Counted from the stretch's first letter, positions 40,711 to 50,526 are shown. The stretch is 64,000 bases of DNA from VRUE01 sp963701265 (GCA_963701265.1 OY969581.1:992001-1056000), one strand, 5' to 3'. The notes: generated by a model from the sequence alone, not told the origin. Translations and numbers: made by a program.

Positions 40711-43700
40711 TCAAATCTTGTTTATTTCGTCTTCGAGTAGTCGGCGGGCTGCCGCGAGCTGGCTCGATCCCCAACGGGCGATGACCGGCTCCTCAGGCCG
40801 CTCCAAGAAGACGTAGGCGAGTTCGACCTCGTTTACGCCGCGTGCCTCGGCCACGGCGAGGGCGTAGATCGCCTGCTGGATCTCGTAGCGAGCCACCATC
40901 GCGGCGGGTTCCGCGCCGTCGACCCGGTCGGTCTTGTAGTCGACGATCAGTGGTGGCTTGCTCTCCTCCTCGACCAGCAGGTCGATCGAGCCGCGCAGGA
41001 CGGTGTCGGCGACTTCGATCAGCAGCGGCACCTCGGCACGGCTGCGTTTCACGCTCCGCACTCGCTCGGCGAAGAAGCTCGAGTCGAGCCAGGCGCGGAG
41101 TGGGCCTGTCATTGCCTCCTTGGCAAGCCCGGCGTCGCGGGTCTCGGCCGACGCGGACACACGGGTGACCAGCTCTGCGCTTGGCGCCTGCCACCCGTTC
41201 GCCTGGCTCCACTCGAGCAGCGCGTGCACGGCAATGCCCCGCGCTGCCCCAGCGTCGGCTGGTGCCTGCTCGTCGTCGCCTCCCTGGCGCAGAGCGCGAT
41301 CGCTGTTGAGCGGCTCTGCCGAGCCCTCCTCGTGGGCGGATATCGCGGTGTAGGAGAGGGGGCGTCGCCTGGTCGCGGGAGACCTTTGCGTGACCAGCGG
41401 GGCCCGTCCGTCGCCGCCGTCTCGTTCTCCGTCTGCTTCCTTGCGGATTGCCGTCAGGGCGGACGCCTGCTCGACCGAGGCGAGGTTGACTCGCACCGCG
41501 ATCTCGGCAGGAGCGAACTCCGCCTCCAGTCCGGGACGCGGCTCGGGGGCTGGCATCTCGACTCGCGAGTCGTGCTCACGGTCGATCTCGAAGGCCGCGA
41601 CGATTCGCTCGATCACGGCCTTGCCGTGGCTCTGCCGAGACGGGGGAGTGGGGCTGATCACGCCGCTCAGGAGCAGCCGCTCGCGCGCTCGCGTCGCCCC
41701 GACGTGGAAGAGGCGCAGCTCCTCCTCCGCTTCGCGTTGCTGGGCGTCCTCGCTGAGCTCGCGCTGTGCGTAGAGGTTGACCCCGCGCGCCCCGAGCCGG
41801 CGCAGCTGCATGCCCACGCGGGGCGCCTCCTGCTCGCGGCCGAGGGTGAGCAGCGGGGTGCGCCCGGAGGGGAGCAGGCCGCGGGAGAGGTGGGGGATTG
41901 CGACGACGTCGAACTCGAGTCCCTTGGCGCTGTGGATGGTCATGATCCGCACGCCGTCGTGGCCCTCCACCGCAGTTGCCGCCTGCGCGTCGGCGTCGGC
42001 ATCGGCGCGCGCCGCGAGAAAGTCGAGCAGGCCGCGCAGGTCACGACCCTCGGCACTCTCGAACTCCGTCGCCAGCCGCATCAGCTTGCGCACGTTGGCG
42101 AAGCGCATCTCACCGGCGGGGCGCATCAGCACCGCCAGGTCGTAGCCGGTCTCGGTCACCGCGGCGTCGATCAGGGCGGCGAGCGAGAGCGAGGTGGCCC
42201 GGCGGCGCAGTCCGGCGAGCGTCGCGGCGAAGCTGCGCAGCAGCAACGCCTCCGCAGCGGGGATCTGCTCGAGGCGGCTGACGTCGACGCGCTCGTCCTC
42301 GCCCAACCCCGCCAGCTGCTCGACCGCCGGCCAGATGTGGCGGCGGCTGCCGGCTGCCGCGCGCAACAGCCAGAGCGTGTCGGGGGTCACCCCGCAGGCG
42401 GGCGAGGCCAGCGTCCCCAGCAGTGCCTGGTCGTCGAGCGGGTTGGCGATCGTCGCCAGCAGCGCGCAAACGTCGGCGACCTGCTGCTGGGACCAGTAGC
42501 CGCGCCCGCCGACTACGTAGGGGCGCAGGCCGGCCCGCTCGAGCGAGTCCTCGTAGGCATCGAGCCGGGTGAAGGCGCGCAGCAGCACGACCATCGCGCC
42601 GCGCTCGACCCCCTGGTCGGCCAGCTCGCGCAGGCGGGCGGCGAGAAAGCGGGCCTCGGCCAGCTGGTTGGTCGGCGTGCGCGCGTCGGTCACCGGATCG
42701 AGCTGGATCCCCTCATCATCCCAGCCCTCGCGAGCGGTGAGCAGCATCTCCACCGCCGGCCCATCGCCCGGCGGCTGCGGTTGGGCGGGCGGAGCGCCGA
42801 CCCGCAGCGGCGTGTAGTCGCTCAGCAGCTGCGCGCCGATCGCGTTGACCGCGCCGATCACCTCGGGTCGGGAGCGGAAGTTGCCGCTCAGCGGGATCGC
42901 TTCGCCATCGGGGCTCGCCTCGATCGCCTCGCGGCGCTCGCGGAAGACGTCGAGGTCGGCGTGCCGGAAGCCGTAGATCGACTGCAGCTCATCGCCGACG
43001 ACCATCAGTTGGGCCTTCGGCCCGCGCAGGGCTTCGATCAGGCGCAGCTGCAGGCGGTTGGTGTCCTGGAACTCGTCGACGAGGAGGTGGCTGAACCTGG
43101 CGCGGTAGGCGGACCCGGTCTCGGTCCGCTCGAGCAGGCGCACCGCCAGCAGTTGCAGGTCCTCGAAATCGATGCCGGCGCGCCGTTCCTTGGTGGCCGC
43201 GAAGCGCGCGGAGAACAGCTGCAACAGCGCGGCGATGTGACGGTAGGCGAGGCCGCCCTCACCGGCCTCGGCGACGCGGCTCAGCGCCGTTTCGATCGCC
43301 TCTTTGTAGGCGACCATCGGTTTCGCCTTGCTGTTGGTCCGCAGCGCCGCCATCTCGTCGAGGCTTGGCAGCTCCTCCGCGCCGTCGAGCAGAGCAAGCG
43401 CCCGCTCAACCAGTTCGTGGTTGGTGCTGCCGGGCTTCAGCTCCGCCAGGGCCTCGGCGGCGGCCGCGGCGGCCTGGCGCAGTGCCCCGCGCACGTCCGG
43501 CTCGGGCTGCTCGGGGAGCTTGGGCTCGGCCGCTCCGCGGCTGCGCAGCTCAGCGTGGGCGCCGATAACCATCGCCCGTAGACCGCCGATGTCGAATGCC
43601 GCGGCGGTGTTCTCGCGGCTGCGGTCGCCCTCCGCCAAGAAGACCTCGAGAGCCTCGTCGAAGGCCTCGCCCGCCGCCCGCTCGGTCTCCGGCGCGTCCA

Positions 43701-44070
43701 GCACCCGGAACCTGGGATCGACCCCGACCGCAACGGGGTGGGCCGAGAGCAGGCGGTTGCAGAAGCCGTGGATCGTCGTCACCCAGGCGCTGCCGAGCCC
43801 GGGCAGCAGCTCGCGGGCGCGCTTCGACCCCGCCTCCGCGCGGCGCTCGAGCTCGGCCCGGATCCGCTGGCGCAGCTCGGCGGCGGCCTTGTCGGTGAAG
43901 GTGAAGGCGAGGACCGCGTCGGGCGAGACGCCCTGCTCACACGTCAGCCGGCAGTAGCGATCGACCATGACGCCGGTCTTGCCGGTGCCGGCACCCGCCT
44001 CGACCATGACCTCGGCGCCGCTTGCCTCGATCGCGGCACGCTGCTCTGCCGTGGGCTCGCGCTCGCTCAC
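40711..44070 (-). CDS. UvrD-like helicase-nuclease (AddA-like)
   Basis: 1119 residues. Superfamily 1 motifs in order: VEAGAGTGKTGVMV (Walker A), LAFTFTDKAAAELRQR (Ia), IDFEDLQLLA and VDEFQDTNRLQLRL (II), VVGDELQSIYGFRHADLD (III), the later ATPase motifs VRIMTIHSAKGLEFDVV and FHVGATRARERLLL. The C-terminus is a RecB-type nuclease with PPLIVDYKTDRVDG. It pairs with the overlapping AddB-like gene to process double-strand breaks for recombination. Its size and layout fit the actinobacterial AddAB/AdnAB group; the exact subtype is unresolved, hence no symbol. Confidence 0.92.
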   Translation of the reverse strand: MSEREPTAEQRAAIEASGAEVMVEAGAGTGKTGVMVDRYCRLTCEQGVSPDAVLAFTFTDKAAAELRQRIRAELERRAEAGSKRARELLPGLGSAWVTTIHGFCNRLLSAHPVAVGVDPRFRVLDAPETERAAGEAFDEALEVFLAEGDRSRENTAAAFDIGGLRAMVIGAHAELRSRGAAEPKLPEQPEPDVRGALRQAAAAAAEALAELKPGSTNHELVERALALLDGAEELPSLDEMAALRTNSKAKPMVAYKEAIETALSRVAEAGEGGLAYRHIAALLQLFSARFAATKERRAGIDFEDLQLLAVRLLERTETGSAYRARFSHLLVDEFQDTNRLQLRLIEALRGPKAQLMVVGDELQSIYGFRHADLDVFRERREAIEASPDGEAIPLSGNFRSRPEVIGAVNAIGAQLLSDYTPLRVGAPPAQPQPPGDGPAVEMLLTAREGWDDEGIQLDPVTDARTPTNQLAEARFLAARLRELADQGVERGAMVVLLRAFTRLDAYEDSLERAGLRPYVVGGRGYWSQQQVADVCALLATIANPLDDQALLGTLASPACGVTPDTLWLLRAAAGSRRHIWPAVEQLAGLGEDERVDVSRLEQIPAAEALLLRSFAATLAGLRRRATSLSLAALIDAAVTETGYDLAVLMRPAGEMRFANVRKLMRLATEFESAEGRDLRGLLDFLAARADADADAQAATAVEGHDGVRIMTIHSAKGLEFDVVAIPHLSRGLLPSGRTPLLTLGREQEAPRVGMQLRRLGARGVNLYAQRELSEDAQQREAEEELRLFHVGATRARERLLLSGVISPTPPSRQSHGKAVIERIVAAFEIDREHDSRVEMPAPEPRPGLEAEFAPAEIAVRVNLASVEQASALTAIRKEADGERDGGDGRAPLVTQRSPATRRRPLSYTAISAHEEGSAEPLNSDRALRQGGDDEQAPADAGAARGIAVHALLEWSQANGWQAPSAELVTRVSASAETRDAGLAKEAMTGPLRAWLDSSFFAERVRSVKRSRAEVPLLIEVADTVLRGSIDLLVEEESKPPLIVDYKTDRVDGAEPAAMVARYEIQQAIYALAVAEARGVNEVELAYVFLERPEEPVIARWGSSQLAAARRLLEDEINKI

Positions 44071-47066
44071 CGCTCGTCTTCCTCCTCGTCGCTCACGGGC
44101 TCGACCGGCGCCCGGTCGCGGCGGCAGATCGGCGCGAAGTCGCAGAACGCGGGGCAGATGCCGTGGTCACGCAGGCCCTCGCGCGGGCCGGGGTCGCGGT
44201 CGATCTGGCCCGCCCGCATCCGGGCGACGATCTCGCCGGCGCGGCGGCGGGCGTCGGCGAGCAGCTGCTCGAAGTCCTCGCGCTCCACCCGGTCGGTCTT
44301 GGAGAGCCCGTAGCCGGCCAGGTCGGCCGCAGCGTCCTCGAGCACGAGCCCCCGCGGCCGGCGCTCCGAGGTGGCGCGCAGCGGGTGGTAGAGACCGCCG
44401 ACGATCTCCGCTCCCCAGAGCTCGGCGACGGCGATCAGGTAGAGCTGCAGCTGCAGCTTCGCCTCCTCCTCGAGTTTCACCCGCGGCGAGACCTTGGTCG
44501 AGAGCTTGTAGTCGAGGACGAGGGCGCGTCCGTCCGCTGTTCGGTCGACCCGGTCGATCGCGCCGTGCAGGCGCCAGCCGTCGATCTCGAGCTCCGGCTG
44601 CTCGACCTCCTCGGACTCGGAGAACCCCGCCTCCAGCAACCAGGGCTCAAAGCCGGCCATCTCCCGCTGCGCCTCCTCTTTGAGGAAGCGGGCGAGCAGG
44701 CCCTCGACCCGGGCGAGCATCGCCCGCTCGGCCGGGTGCGCGCCGAGGCCGCTCTCCGTCGCGATCTCGCCGACGAGCTCCCAGCCGCGCGCGATCCAGG
44801 TGGCCAGGGAGCCGGGCCGGGGGAGGGGGTCGCCGTTCGGTCGCTCCTTGTAGAGGGCGTAGAGGACTCGGTGCACGATGCCGCCTTGGACGAGCGGGTC
44901 GGGAGGGGGGTCGAGCGGCTGCGGCGAGAGCTCGTGTGAGACGAACCAGCGGTAGGAGCAGACGTCGAAGCCCTCCAGGGTGGTGCCGCCGTAAGCGTGG
45001 ACGTCGCCGAGGGCGGCGAGCACGGCCGGGTTCGAGAGCGGGCCCGGGGCTCGCGTCGCGGACTCGGCGCCGCGAGCGCTCGCCAGCCGGTCCCTGATTC
45101 GGTCGGCGATTTCACCCTCGGCGCCAGCGGCACCCAGCAAGCGGTCCGGATCCGTAGCCGCGCCCCGTGCCGCGATCGCCCGCGCCAGCTCGGTCTCCGA
45201 CGGTGCCTCGGCGAGGCGGTGGACGACCTCGGCCAGGCCTCGACCGCGCGCCTCGCCCTCACCCGGCTCCAGCATCTGCCTGACGTCCTCGAGGAAGGGA
45301 GAGGGCGCCTCGGCCGCGCCGTTCTCGTCGCTGTCGCGGTAGGAGAGGAAGAGCCGCCGTTTGGGCAGCGCCAGGCAGACGTGGAACAGGTAGCGCTCCT
45401 CGGCCGCGTTGTCGTGGCGCGGCTGCAGGCCCAGCTGTTCGCGCTGGCGCTCGGAGAGGAACGGGTCGGTATGGGCGCCGCCGCGCGGGAACTCGCCGTC
45501 CTGCAGGGAGGCGACGAAGACGTTGTCGAAGCGCGCCGCTCGCACCCGGCGGGGGTCGGTGATCCTGACCCGTTCCTCGACCGGCCCGCTCCACACCCGC
45601 ACCCGTATCCCGGCCAGCGTCCGCGCGATCGCTTCGGGCAGAGGAGCGAGGCCCTCGAGCTCGGCTCGCTCGGCCATCGCGGTCGAGATCGCAGCCGCGG
45701 CGCGAGCCTCCAGCTCTGAGCCCACCCGAGCCCCCATCGCCGCCGCGAGGGCGCCGACCTCCGCGGTCAGATCCGCCGGTCGGCCGGCGGACTCGCGCAG
45801 CCTGGCGACGGCCTCCAGCGGCTCGTACTGCTCCTCCCAGAGCAGCAGCGCCGCCGCCGCCGTTTGCACGCGGTCGCGGCGGAGCCTGCGCTCGAACCAG
45901 TCCACCCGTCCCGGCGAGATACCGGCGGGGCCGCGCAGGTAGCGCAGCAGGTCGGTTGCCCGTCCAGACCCCATCACCGCCTCCAGCAGCGCGATCAGCG
46001 AGCCGCCCACCGAGGTGGTGGAGGCGGGGATCTCCGCCTCGAGCGCGGTCGGGATCCCGTAGGACTCGAGCACCGAGGCGATCAACGGCCCGCGCCGCCC
46101 CGGGTCGCGGACGACGATCGCGATCTGCTCCAGCTCGCAGCCGCCGGCAAGCAGGCGGGCGACCTCGACCGCGATCGCCTCGGCCTCGCCGCGCTCGCCG
46201 GCCGAGCGCAGGAAGACGAGGCTCTCGTCCGCGGCGCGGCGCCCGGGCGCGGTCGCGCCGAAGTCCCGCTCGAGGTGGAAGAGCAGCGGCGAGTCGGTGT
46301 TTCCGGGATCGGCCAGGGTCTCCTCGACCGAATCGACCCCGATCCGTTCGAGCGATTCGAGCAGCGGCACGTGGCGGGCCTCCAGCGCTGTGTGTCCCTT
46401 CTCGAAGGGCAGCGCCACGGTCACCTCGGCAGTCGCGGCAAGCCCGTGGATCAGCTGCAACTGATTGCGCGTCAGGTCGTCGAGTCCGTAGAAGAAGACC
46501 GGCCGCCGCCAGAACTCGCTCCCGGCCTCGAGCAGGCCGATCGCGTCGCGTGCGATGCCGTGGGTGTCGACCGTGCCGAGCCCGTCGCGCACCCGCGCGT
46601 AGCCGCTGAAGAGAGATGAGATGTCGCCGAGGTAGGCGGAGCCCTCGAGCGTCCCGGCGACCGCTTCCACGTCCGCCGGCTCGAGGCCGGCGCCCTGCAG
46701 CTCGTCGAGCAGGCGCTCCAGCGCCAGGGGAAAGCCCGATTGCGGGGCGGAGCCGCGCAGTGGCCCGAGCTGCGAGCGCCGTTCGCTCACCGCGGCGGCG
46801 ACGGCGCCGAGGCGCTGGGCCGGGGTGAGGACCTTGCCCGGGGGCGAGCCACCCGCCGTGGCCACGGCCCTGAACAGGCCGCCGAAGGTCATCACGTCGG
46901 CACCGAGCACGGCGCCGTTCGCGCAGAGCTCCTGCTCGAAGGCGTAGACGTCGTCGAGGGTGGGGACGACGAGGACCGGATCGCGATCGAGGACGGCGAG
47001 CAGACCACGCCGGATGCGGCCGGCGCGGCCCGAGTTGGGGGGTCCATGGATCAGCTTCAGGGGCAT
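44067..47066 (-). CDS. PD-(D/E)XK nuclease/helicase-like subunit (AddB-like)
   Basis: 999 residues. The N-terminal P-loop is degenerate (IHGPPNSGRAGRIRRG, no lysine), as in AddB-type partners with limited ATPase. Helicase-like pieces follow (RRLFLSYRDSDENGA). The C-terminal RecB-type nuclease has ALVLDYKLSTKVSP. FDVCSYRWFVSHE together with GICPAFCDFAPICRRD provides four cysteines arranged as in the AddB 4Fe-4S nuclease domain. The stop overlaps the AddA-like start by 4 bp (ATGA), so the pair is coupled. It begins at ATG 47066. Confidence 0.88.
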   Translation of the reverse strand: MPLKLIHGPPNSGRAGRIRRGLLAVLDRDPVLVVPTLDDVYAFEQELCANGAVLGADVMTFGGLFRAVATAGGSPPGKVLTPAQRLGAVAAAVSERRSQLGPLRGSAPQSGFPLALERLLDELQGAGLEPADVEAVAGTLEGSAYLGDISSLFSGYARVRDGLGTVDTHGIARDAIGLLEAGSEFWRRPVFFYGLDDLTRNQLQLIHGLAATAEVTVALPFEKGHTALEARHVPLLESLERIGVDSVEETLADPGNTDSPLLFHLERDFGATAPGRRAADESLVFLRSAGERGEAEAIAVEVARLLAGGCELEQIAIVVRDPGRRGPLIASVLESYGIPTALEAEIPASTTSVGGSLIALLEAVMGSGRATDLLRYLRGPAGISPGRVDWFERRLRRDRVQTAAAALLLWEEQYEPLEAVARLRESAGRPADLTAEVGALAAAMGARVGSELEARAAAAISTAMAERAELEGLAPLPEAIARTLAGIRVRVWSGPVEERVRITDPRRVRAARFDNVFVASLQDGEFPRGGAHTDPFLSERQREQLGLQPRHDNAAEERYLFHVCLALPKRRLFLSYRDSDENGAAEAPSPFLEDVRQMLEPGEGEARGRGLAEVVHRLAEAPSETELARAIAARGAATDPDRLLGAAGAEGEIADRIRDRLASARGAESATRAPGPLSNPAVLAALGDVHAYGGTTLEGFDVCSYRWFVSHELSPQPLDPPPDPLVQGGIVHRVLYALYKERPNGDPLPRPGSLATWIARGWELVGEIATESGLGAHPAERAMLARVEGLLARFLKEEAQREMAGFEPWLLEAGFSESEEVEQPELEIDGWRLHGAIDRVDRTADGRALVLDYKLSTKVSPRVKLEEEAKLQLQLYLIAVAELWGAEIVGGLYHPLRATSERRPRGLVLEDAAADLAGYGLSKTDRVEREDFEQLLADARRRAGEIVARMRAGQIDRDPGPREGLRDHGICPAFCDFAPICRRDRAPVEPVSDEEEDER

Positions 47067-47175
47067 AAGGGCGAGCGATCCAGCATAGGTCTGCCCGCGG
47101 CGCTCAGAAACACGGCAAACGCGGCAAAACGCCCCCCGATTTGCCGTCTACCGCCTTCTCTAGATTCACTTTCCA

Positions 47176-47631
47176 ATGGCCCTCTGTTTTGTAGACCCAG
47201 CCGACGCCATCCGCGCGATCGCGGATTCGATCGGCCGCGAGGCGCGCCGCCAACTCCTTGGCGAGGCCGTCCGCGCCTGGGTCGACGAGATCCCCGACGA
47301 CGAGCTCGAGACCCACTACGCCAAGGCCCTCTCCGAGCTCGACGAGCACGACCTCTCGATGCTCGCCGCCTGGCACGGCTCGCTCGAGGTTGGTCACCCG
47401 GTGCCCAACCGCGACTTCCTCATGGGCGCCTTCGGCTCACTCGGCGAGAACCGCCGCGAGGCGATGAAGCTCGCCGCCGGCTTCCGCGGCGAGGAGGCCG
47501 TCGACGCCGGAGTCACCGAGGAGGACGCCCTGGAGCTGGTCCTCGGCCTGCTCTCCTCGCCCCGCCAGATGGAGCTGGCCCTCGAGGCCGTCGAGCTCTA
47601 CATCTGGGACCGCGCGGGCTCCGACAACTGA
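47176..47631 (+). CDS. Hypothetical helical protein
   Basis: 151 residues, nearly all helix: PADAIRAIADSIGREARRQL, VRAWVDEIPDDELETHYAKA, LSELDEHDLSMLAAWHGSL, ENRREAMKLAAGFRGEEAV and LGLLSSPRQMELALEAVELY. Normal GC-rich codon usage and its own terminator (47652-47673) support a real gene. No family recognised. Confidence 0.72.
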   Translation: MALCFVDPADAIRAIADSIGREARRQLLGEAVRAWVDEIPDDELETHYAKALSELDEHDLSMLAAWHGSLEVGHPVPNRDFLMGAFGSLGENRREAMKLAAGFRGEEAVDAGVTEEDALELVLGLLSSPRQMELALEAVELYIWDRAGSDN

Positions 47632-47651
47632 CGACTTAACAGTTACTCAGT

Positions 47652-47673
47652 CTCGGTACGCCCGAGTTTCATT
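47652..47673 (+). terminator. Intrinsic terminator
   Basis: CTCGG (47652-47656) and CCGAG (47662-47666) form a short stem around TACGC, followed by TTTCATTTATAT. It lies 20 bp past the stop at 47631; the AT-rich tail may also serve as a promoter for the next gene. Confidence 0.6.
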
Positions 47674-47687
47674 TATATATTCGGCTG

Positions 47688-48935
47688 ATGTTGAGCCCTC
47701 AGAAGATTCGACGCCATTCGTCCGCACTCATGGTGGTGCTGGGCGTTGCGCTGTCTGCATCTGCTCTGTCTGCGCCCATGGCCAGTGGGATCGCCGTGGG
47801 AACGGGGAAAATTGAAGGCGAGGTCACGGGCCCGGGCGCTGGTCCTCTCGCTGAAGTCTGGGTCTGCGCCTACTTCGTCGATAGCGAAGAATTCGAAGAA
47901 GACTGCGACTTCACCGACGCTGGTGGGACCTATGCGATAAAAGGCCTGAAAGCAGGCCACTACAAGGTCGAATTCTGGTCCGAAGTAACTGAACCGTCCT
48001 ACGCGGGGGAGTACTACAACGACAAGTCCTTCTGGGAAGAAGCCGATGAAGTCGAGGTCGAAGAAGGGGTGGCCACGACGGGCATCAACGCCGAACTGGC
48101 CGAAGGGGCGACGATCGAAGGCGAAGTGCGTGCTGCTCTGCTGGGTGGGCACGTTGGATCCGCCGATGCGCTGGTTTGTGTGACCTTGTCTACCGGCGAA
48201 CCTGGAAATTGCGCCCTGACTCAAGCGGACGGCACCTACGTGTTGCCGGGATTGCCAGCGGGCGAATACAAAATTCAGTTCTTGGCTTCCTCGAGCTACA
48301 ACCTCTTGGATCAGTTCTACGACCACAAGGCTGACTATGCGGAAGCTGAAACTCTTGTCGTGGCAGCGGGAGAAACCAAGACAGGGGTGGACGCCGATCT
48401 CGAAGCAGGGGCCGAAATCCACGGCACGGTCTACTCTGCCGCCACCGGCGCGCCCCTCTCGAAAGTACGAGCCTGCGCTTTTTTCTTTGAACCCGTGTTC
48501 GAAGAATGGTTGCTACGAGAGTGTGTGCTCAGCTCGAGCGGGGGGCAATATGAGCTCCGCGCGCTTTGGTCGAACGACTTCAAGGTCGCCTTTTCCGTTG
48601 ATTTCAACGAAGTCTTTGGCGAAGGTCCCCACGAAGAGGACGGCTACTTCGCGCAGTACTTCGATGGCAAGCCGACACTGGCCGCCGCCGACCCCCTGCC
48701 ACTGACTCCTCCGCAAGTCATGACTGGAGTGGACGCACATCTCCAGCCCAAGCATGTCCCAGCTGCCCTCGTAACGCCTTCGATTCCTCCGGTGATCGCA
48801 ACGCCAAAACGCCACCGCAAGGTCGGCCTGCATTGCCGTCCGGGGTTCCGCAAGAAGAAGGTGAGCGGGAGGCGACGCTGCGTGAAGATCCACAAGCACA
48901 GGCGCCATCGGCGAGGGCATCGCAAGTCGGCGTGA
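47688..48935 (+). CDS. Secreted protein with three carboxypeptidase-regulatory-like repeats
   Basis: 415 residues. Signal peptide to about 34 (ALSASALSAPMASG). Three Ig/CarboxypepD_reg-like units follow, each with a VWVCAYFVD or VRACAFFFE strand, a cysteine pair, and a GGTYAIKGLKAGHYKVEF / DGTYVLPGLPAGEYKIQF strand; each is joined by a V(A/E)TG(I/V)(N/D)A(E/D)L phrase. The C-terminus is a basic tail LHCRPGFRKKKVSGRRRC, a recurring ending of exported proteins in Solirubrobacterales, possibly for wall or sugar binding. GAA codons dominate, as in the lectin-protease cluster. Function unknown; surface protein is likely. Confidence 0.83.
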   Translation: MLSPQKIRRHSSALMVVLGVALSASALSAPMASGIAVGTGKIEGEVTGPGAGPLAEVWVCAYFVDSEEFEEDCDFTDAGGTYAIKGLKAGHYKVEFWSEVTEPSYAGEYYNDKSFWEEADEVEVEEGVATTGINAELAEGATIEGEVRAALLGGHVGSADALVCVTLSTGEPGNCALTQADGTYVLPGLPAGEYKIQFLASSSYNLLDQFYDHKADYAEAETLVVAAGETKTGVDADLEAGAEIHGTVYSAATGAPLSKVRACAFFFEPVFEEWLLRECVLSSSGGQYELRALWSNDFKVAFSVDFNEVFGEGPHEEDGYFAQYFDGKPTLAAADPLPLTPPQVMTGVDAHLQPKHVPAALVTPSIPPVIATPKRHRKVGLHCRPGFRKKKVSGRRRCVKIHKHRRHRRGHRKSA

Positions 48936-49001
48936 AGCAGGAGCTGCCTTCCTGGCCCGGGGCGATCTCACGTTTCGAGTGGACTGGCCGTTGGAAAGGC
49001 A

Positions 49002-49862
49002 ATGGATCGTCGCGATCTCACCTTCGTTGCGGGAGATGACTCCTGTGCGGCCTGGCTCTACCCGGCGGCCGGCAAGCAGACTGCCGCGCCGGCAGTGGTC
49101 ATGGCTCACGGTCTCTCCGGTACCCGACGGGATCGCCTCGGTGCTTTCTCTGAGCGCTTTGCCGCCGCTGGATTCGCAGCGCTCGTCTTCGACCACCGCG
49201 GCTTCGGTGACAGCGATGGCGAGCCCGATCTATTCGATCCTGCGCGGCAGCTCGAGGACTGGCGAGCGGCGATCGCCTTCGCTCGCTCGCTGCCCGAGGT
49301 GGATCCCGACCGTGTGGCGACTTTTGGCTCGTCTATGGGCGGGGGCAACGCGCTCGCAGCCGCTGCCGCAGATCCCCGCGTTGTCGCCGCAATCAGCCAG
49401 GTCCCCTTCCTCGACATCGTCAAGCAGGCCCACCGCGCCTCGCCGCGGGTGACCGTCCGCATGCTCGCTGCCGCGGCCCAGGGCCGCCATCTACCGGCCG
49501 TCGGCCAGCCCAACGAGCCGGCCCTGATCAACGCACCGGGTGGGGAGGAGGGCTGGCGGCGCGTGGTCTCGATCGGCGAGGACTCCCGCTGGCGCAACCG
49601 CGTCTCCTCCCGCTGGCTGCTCGGCCGCCCCTTCAGGCCCGTACGCCACGCGGCAAAGCTGCACTGCCCCTGGCTCGTCTGCGTCGGCGAGGCCGACCGA
49701 GTCGCCAAGCCCGGCTCGGCCATCGCCGCCGCCCGCCGTGCCCCGAAGGGCGAGCTACGCACCTACCCGGGCGTTGACCACTTCGACATCTACGACGGCC
49801 CGGTGCACGAGGCGCTAGTCGCTGACCAGGTCGATTTTCTCCAGCGCCACCTGCTCTCGTGA
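49002..49862 (+). CDS. Alpha/beta hydrolase
   Basis: 286 residues. VVMAHGLSGTRRDRLGAFSE is the oxyanion loop, ALVFDHRGFGDSDGEPD the next strand, TFGSSMGGGNALAAAA the nucleophile elbow (GSSMG), VGEADRVAKPG the acid, and GVDHFDIYDGP the catalytic histidine. The triad is complete. An esterase or acyl-peptidase role is possible; substrate not indicated. It stands alone, with the start 66 bp after the previous stop. Confidence 0.88.
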   Translation: MDRRDLTFVAGDDSCAAWLYPAAGKQTAAPAVVMAHGLSGTRRDRLGAFSERFAAAGFAALVFDHRGFGDSDGEPDLFDPARQLEDWRAAIAFARSLPEVDPDRVATFGSSMGGGNALAAAAADPRVVAAISQVPFLDIVKQAHRASPRVTVRMLAAAAQGRHLPAVGQPNEPALINAPGGEEGWRRVVSIGEDSRWRNRVSSRWLLGRPFRPVRHAAKLHCPWLVCVGEADRVAKPGSAIAAARRAPKGELRTYPGVDHFDIYDGPVHEALVADQVDFLQRHLLS

Positions 49863-49918
49863 TCCGGATGAAAATCTAGTATTGAAGACAAAAGATTCCG
49901 CCGCGCGCAGCGCTAACT

Positions 49919-50395
49919 TTGGATTTGGTGGCGGGGGAGTTCGAGAAATTGGCTTATGAGGCGGCGCTTCGCGGGCTCGACAAGCAGGAGGGCCTGCTCG
50001 AAGAGCTGCGCACCCGAACCGGCGTGCTCTTGGCCGCCTCTTCGCTTGCCGCCTCCTTCCTTGGGCAGCAGGCATTTCAGGACCCAAGTCCTCGAGGGCT
50101 GGCAGTCGCCGCCCTGGTCGCGTTCGTTGTCTCGATCGCTACCAGCGTCTTCATCCTGCTTCCGAAGAAGAACCTGATCTTTGCCGAGGCCGGTGCCGGC
50201 CTATACGAGGGCCTCTATGCATTTCGCGACGACATACCCGAGGTCTATCGCCGCCTTGCTTATGACCTGGATCTGTTCTGGGACTCCAACGACATGAAGA
50301 TTGAGTGGCTAACCCGTGCTTACACCGTCGCTGCAGTGGCCCTCGTAGTCGAGATTCTTTCCTTGGCTTTCCTACTGGGCGATAACATCATTTAG
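49919..50395 (+). CDS. Small three-TM membrane protein (SLATT-/Pycsar-effector-like)
   Basis: Up to 158 residues; start uncertain (TTG 49919, GTG 49928, or TTG 49949, which has GGGGGAG nine bases upstream). A charged N-terminal helix (AALRGLDKQEGLLEELRTRT) leads into a hydrophobic hairpin (GVLLAASSLAASFLGQQAF and GLAVAALVAFVVSIATSVFIL), then a cytoplasmic helix pair (AEAGAGLYEGLYAFRDDIPE), and a last membrane helix (AVALVVEILSLAFLLG). This architecture resembles SLATT-type or PycTM effectors of bacterial nucleotide-signalling defence, but no cyclase or SMODS gene is nearby, so the resemblance is only structural. The 38-codon ORF follows after 3 bp. Confidence 0.65.
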   Translation: MDLVAGEFEKLAYEAALRGLDKQEGLLEELRTRTGVLLAASSLAASFLGQQAFQDPSPRGLAVAALVAFVVSIATSVFILLPKKNLIFAEAGAGLYEGLYAFRDDIPEVYRRLAYDLDLFWDSNDMKIEWLTRAYTVAAVALVVEILSLAFLLGDNII

Positions 50396-50398
50396 GCG

Positions 50399-50515
50399 AT
50401 GGCAGAAGCACCGAAGCCTCAAACTGGAAGCGGCGGAACTCCACCGCCCCCTCCTCCACCTACTCCGGGTCTTGGCCGGCCTGAGACTCGCGGCGGGCTG
50501 ATCTCCGGTCGGTAG
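50399..50515 (+). CDS. Proline-rich 38-residue ORF
   Basis: ATG 50399 to TAG 50515, beginning 4 bases after the stop of the membrane-protein gene. The product MAEAPKPQTGSGGTPPPPPP continues TPGLGRPETRGGLISGR. A polyproline run in a peptide this short, immediately coupled to a membrane protein, suggests a small accessory or immunity-like partner. It is too small for codon statistics, so translation is unproved. Confidence 0.4.
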   Translation: MAEAPKPQTGSGGTPPPPPPPTPGLGRPETRGGLISGR

Positions 50516-50526
50516 CGCGACTTCTC

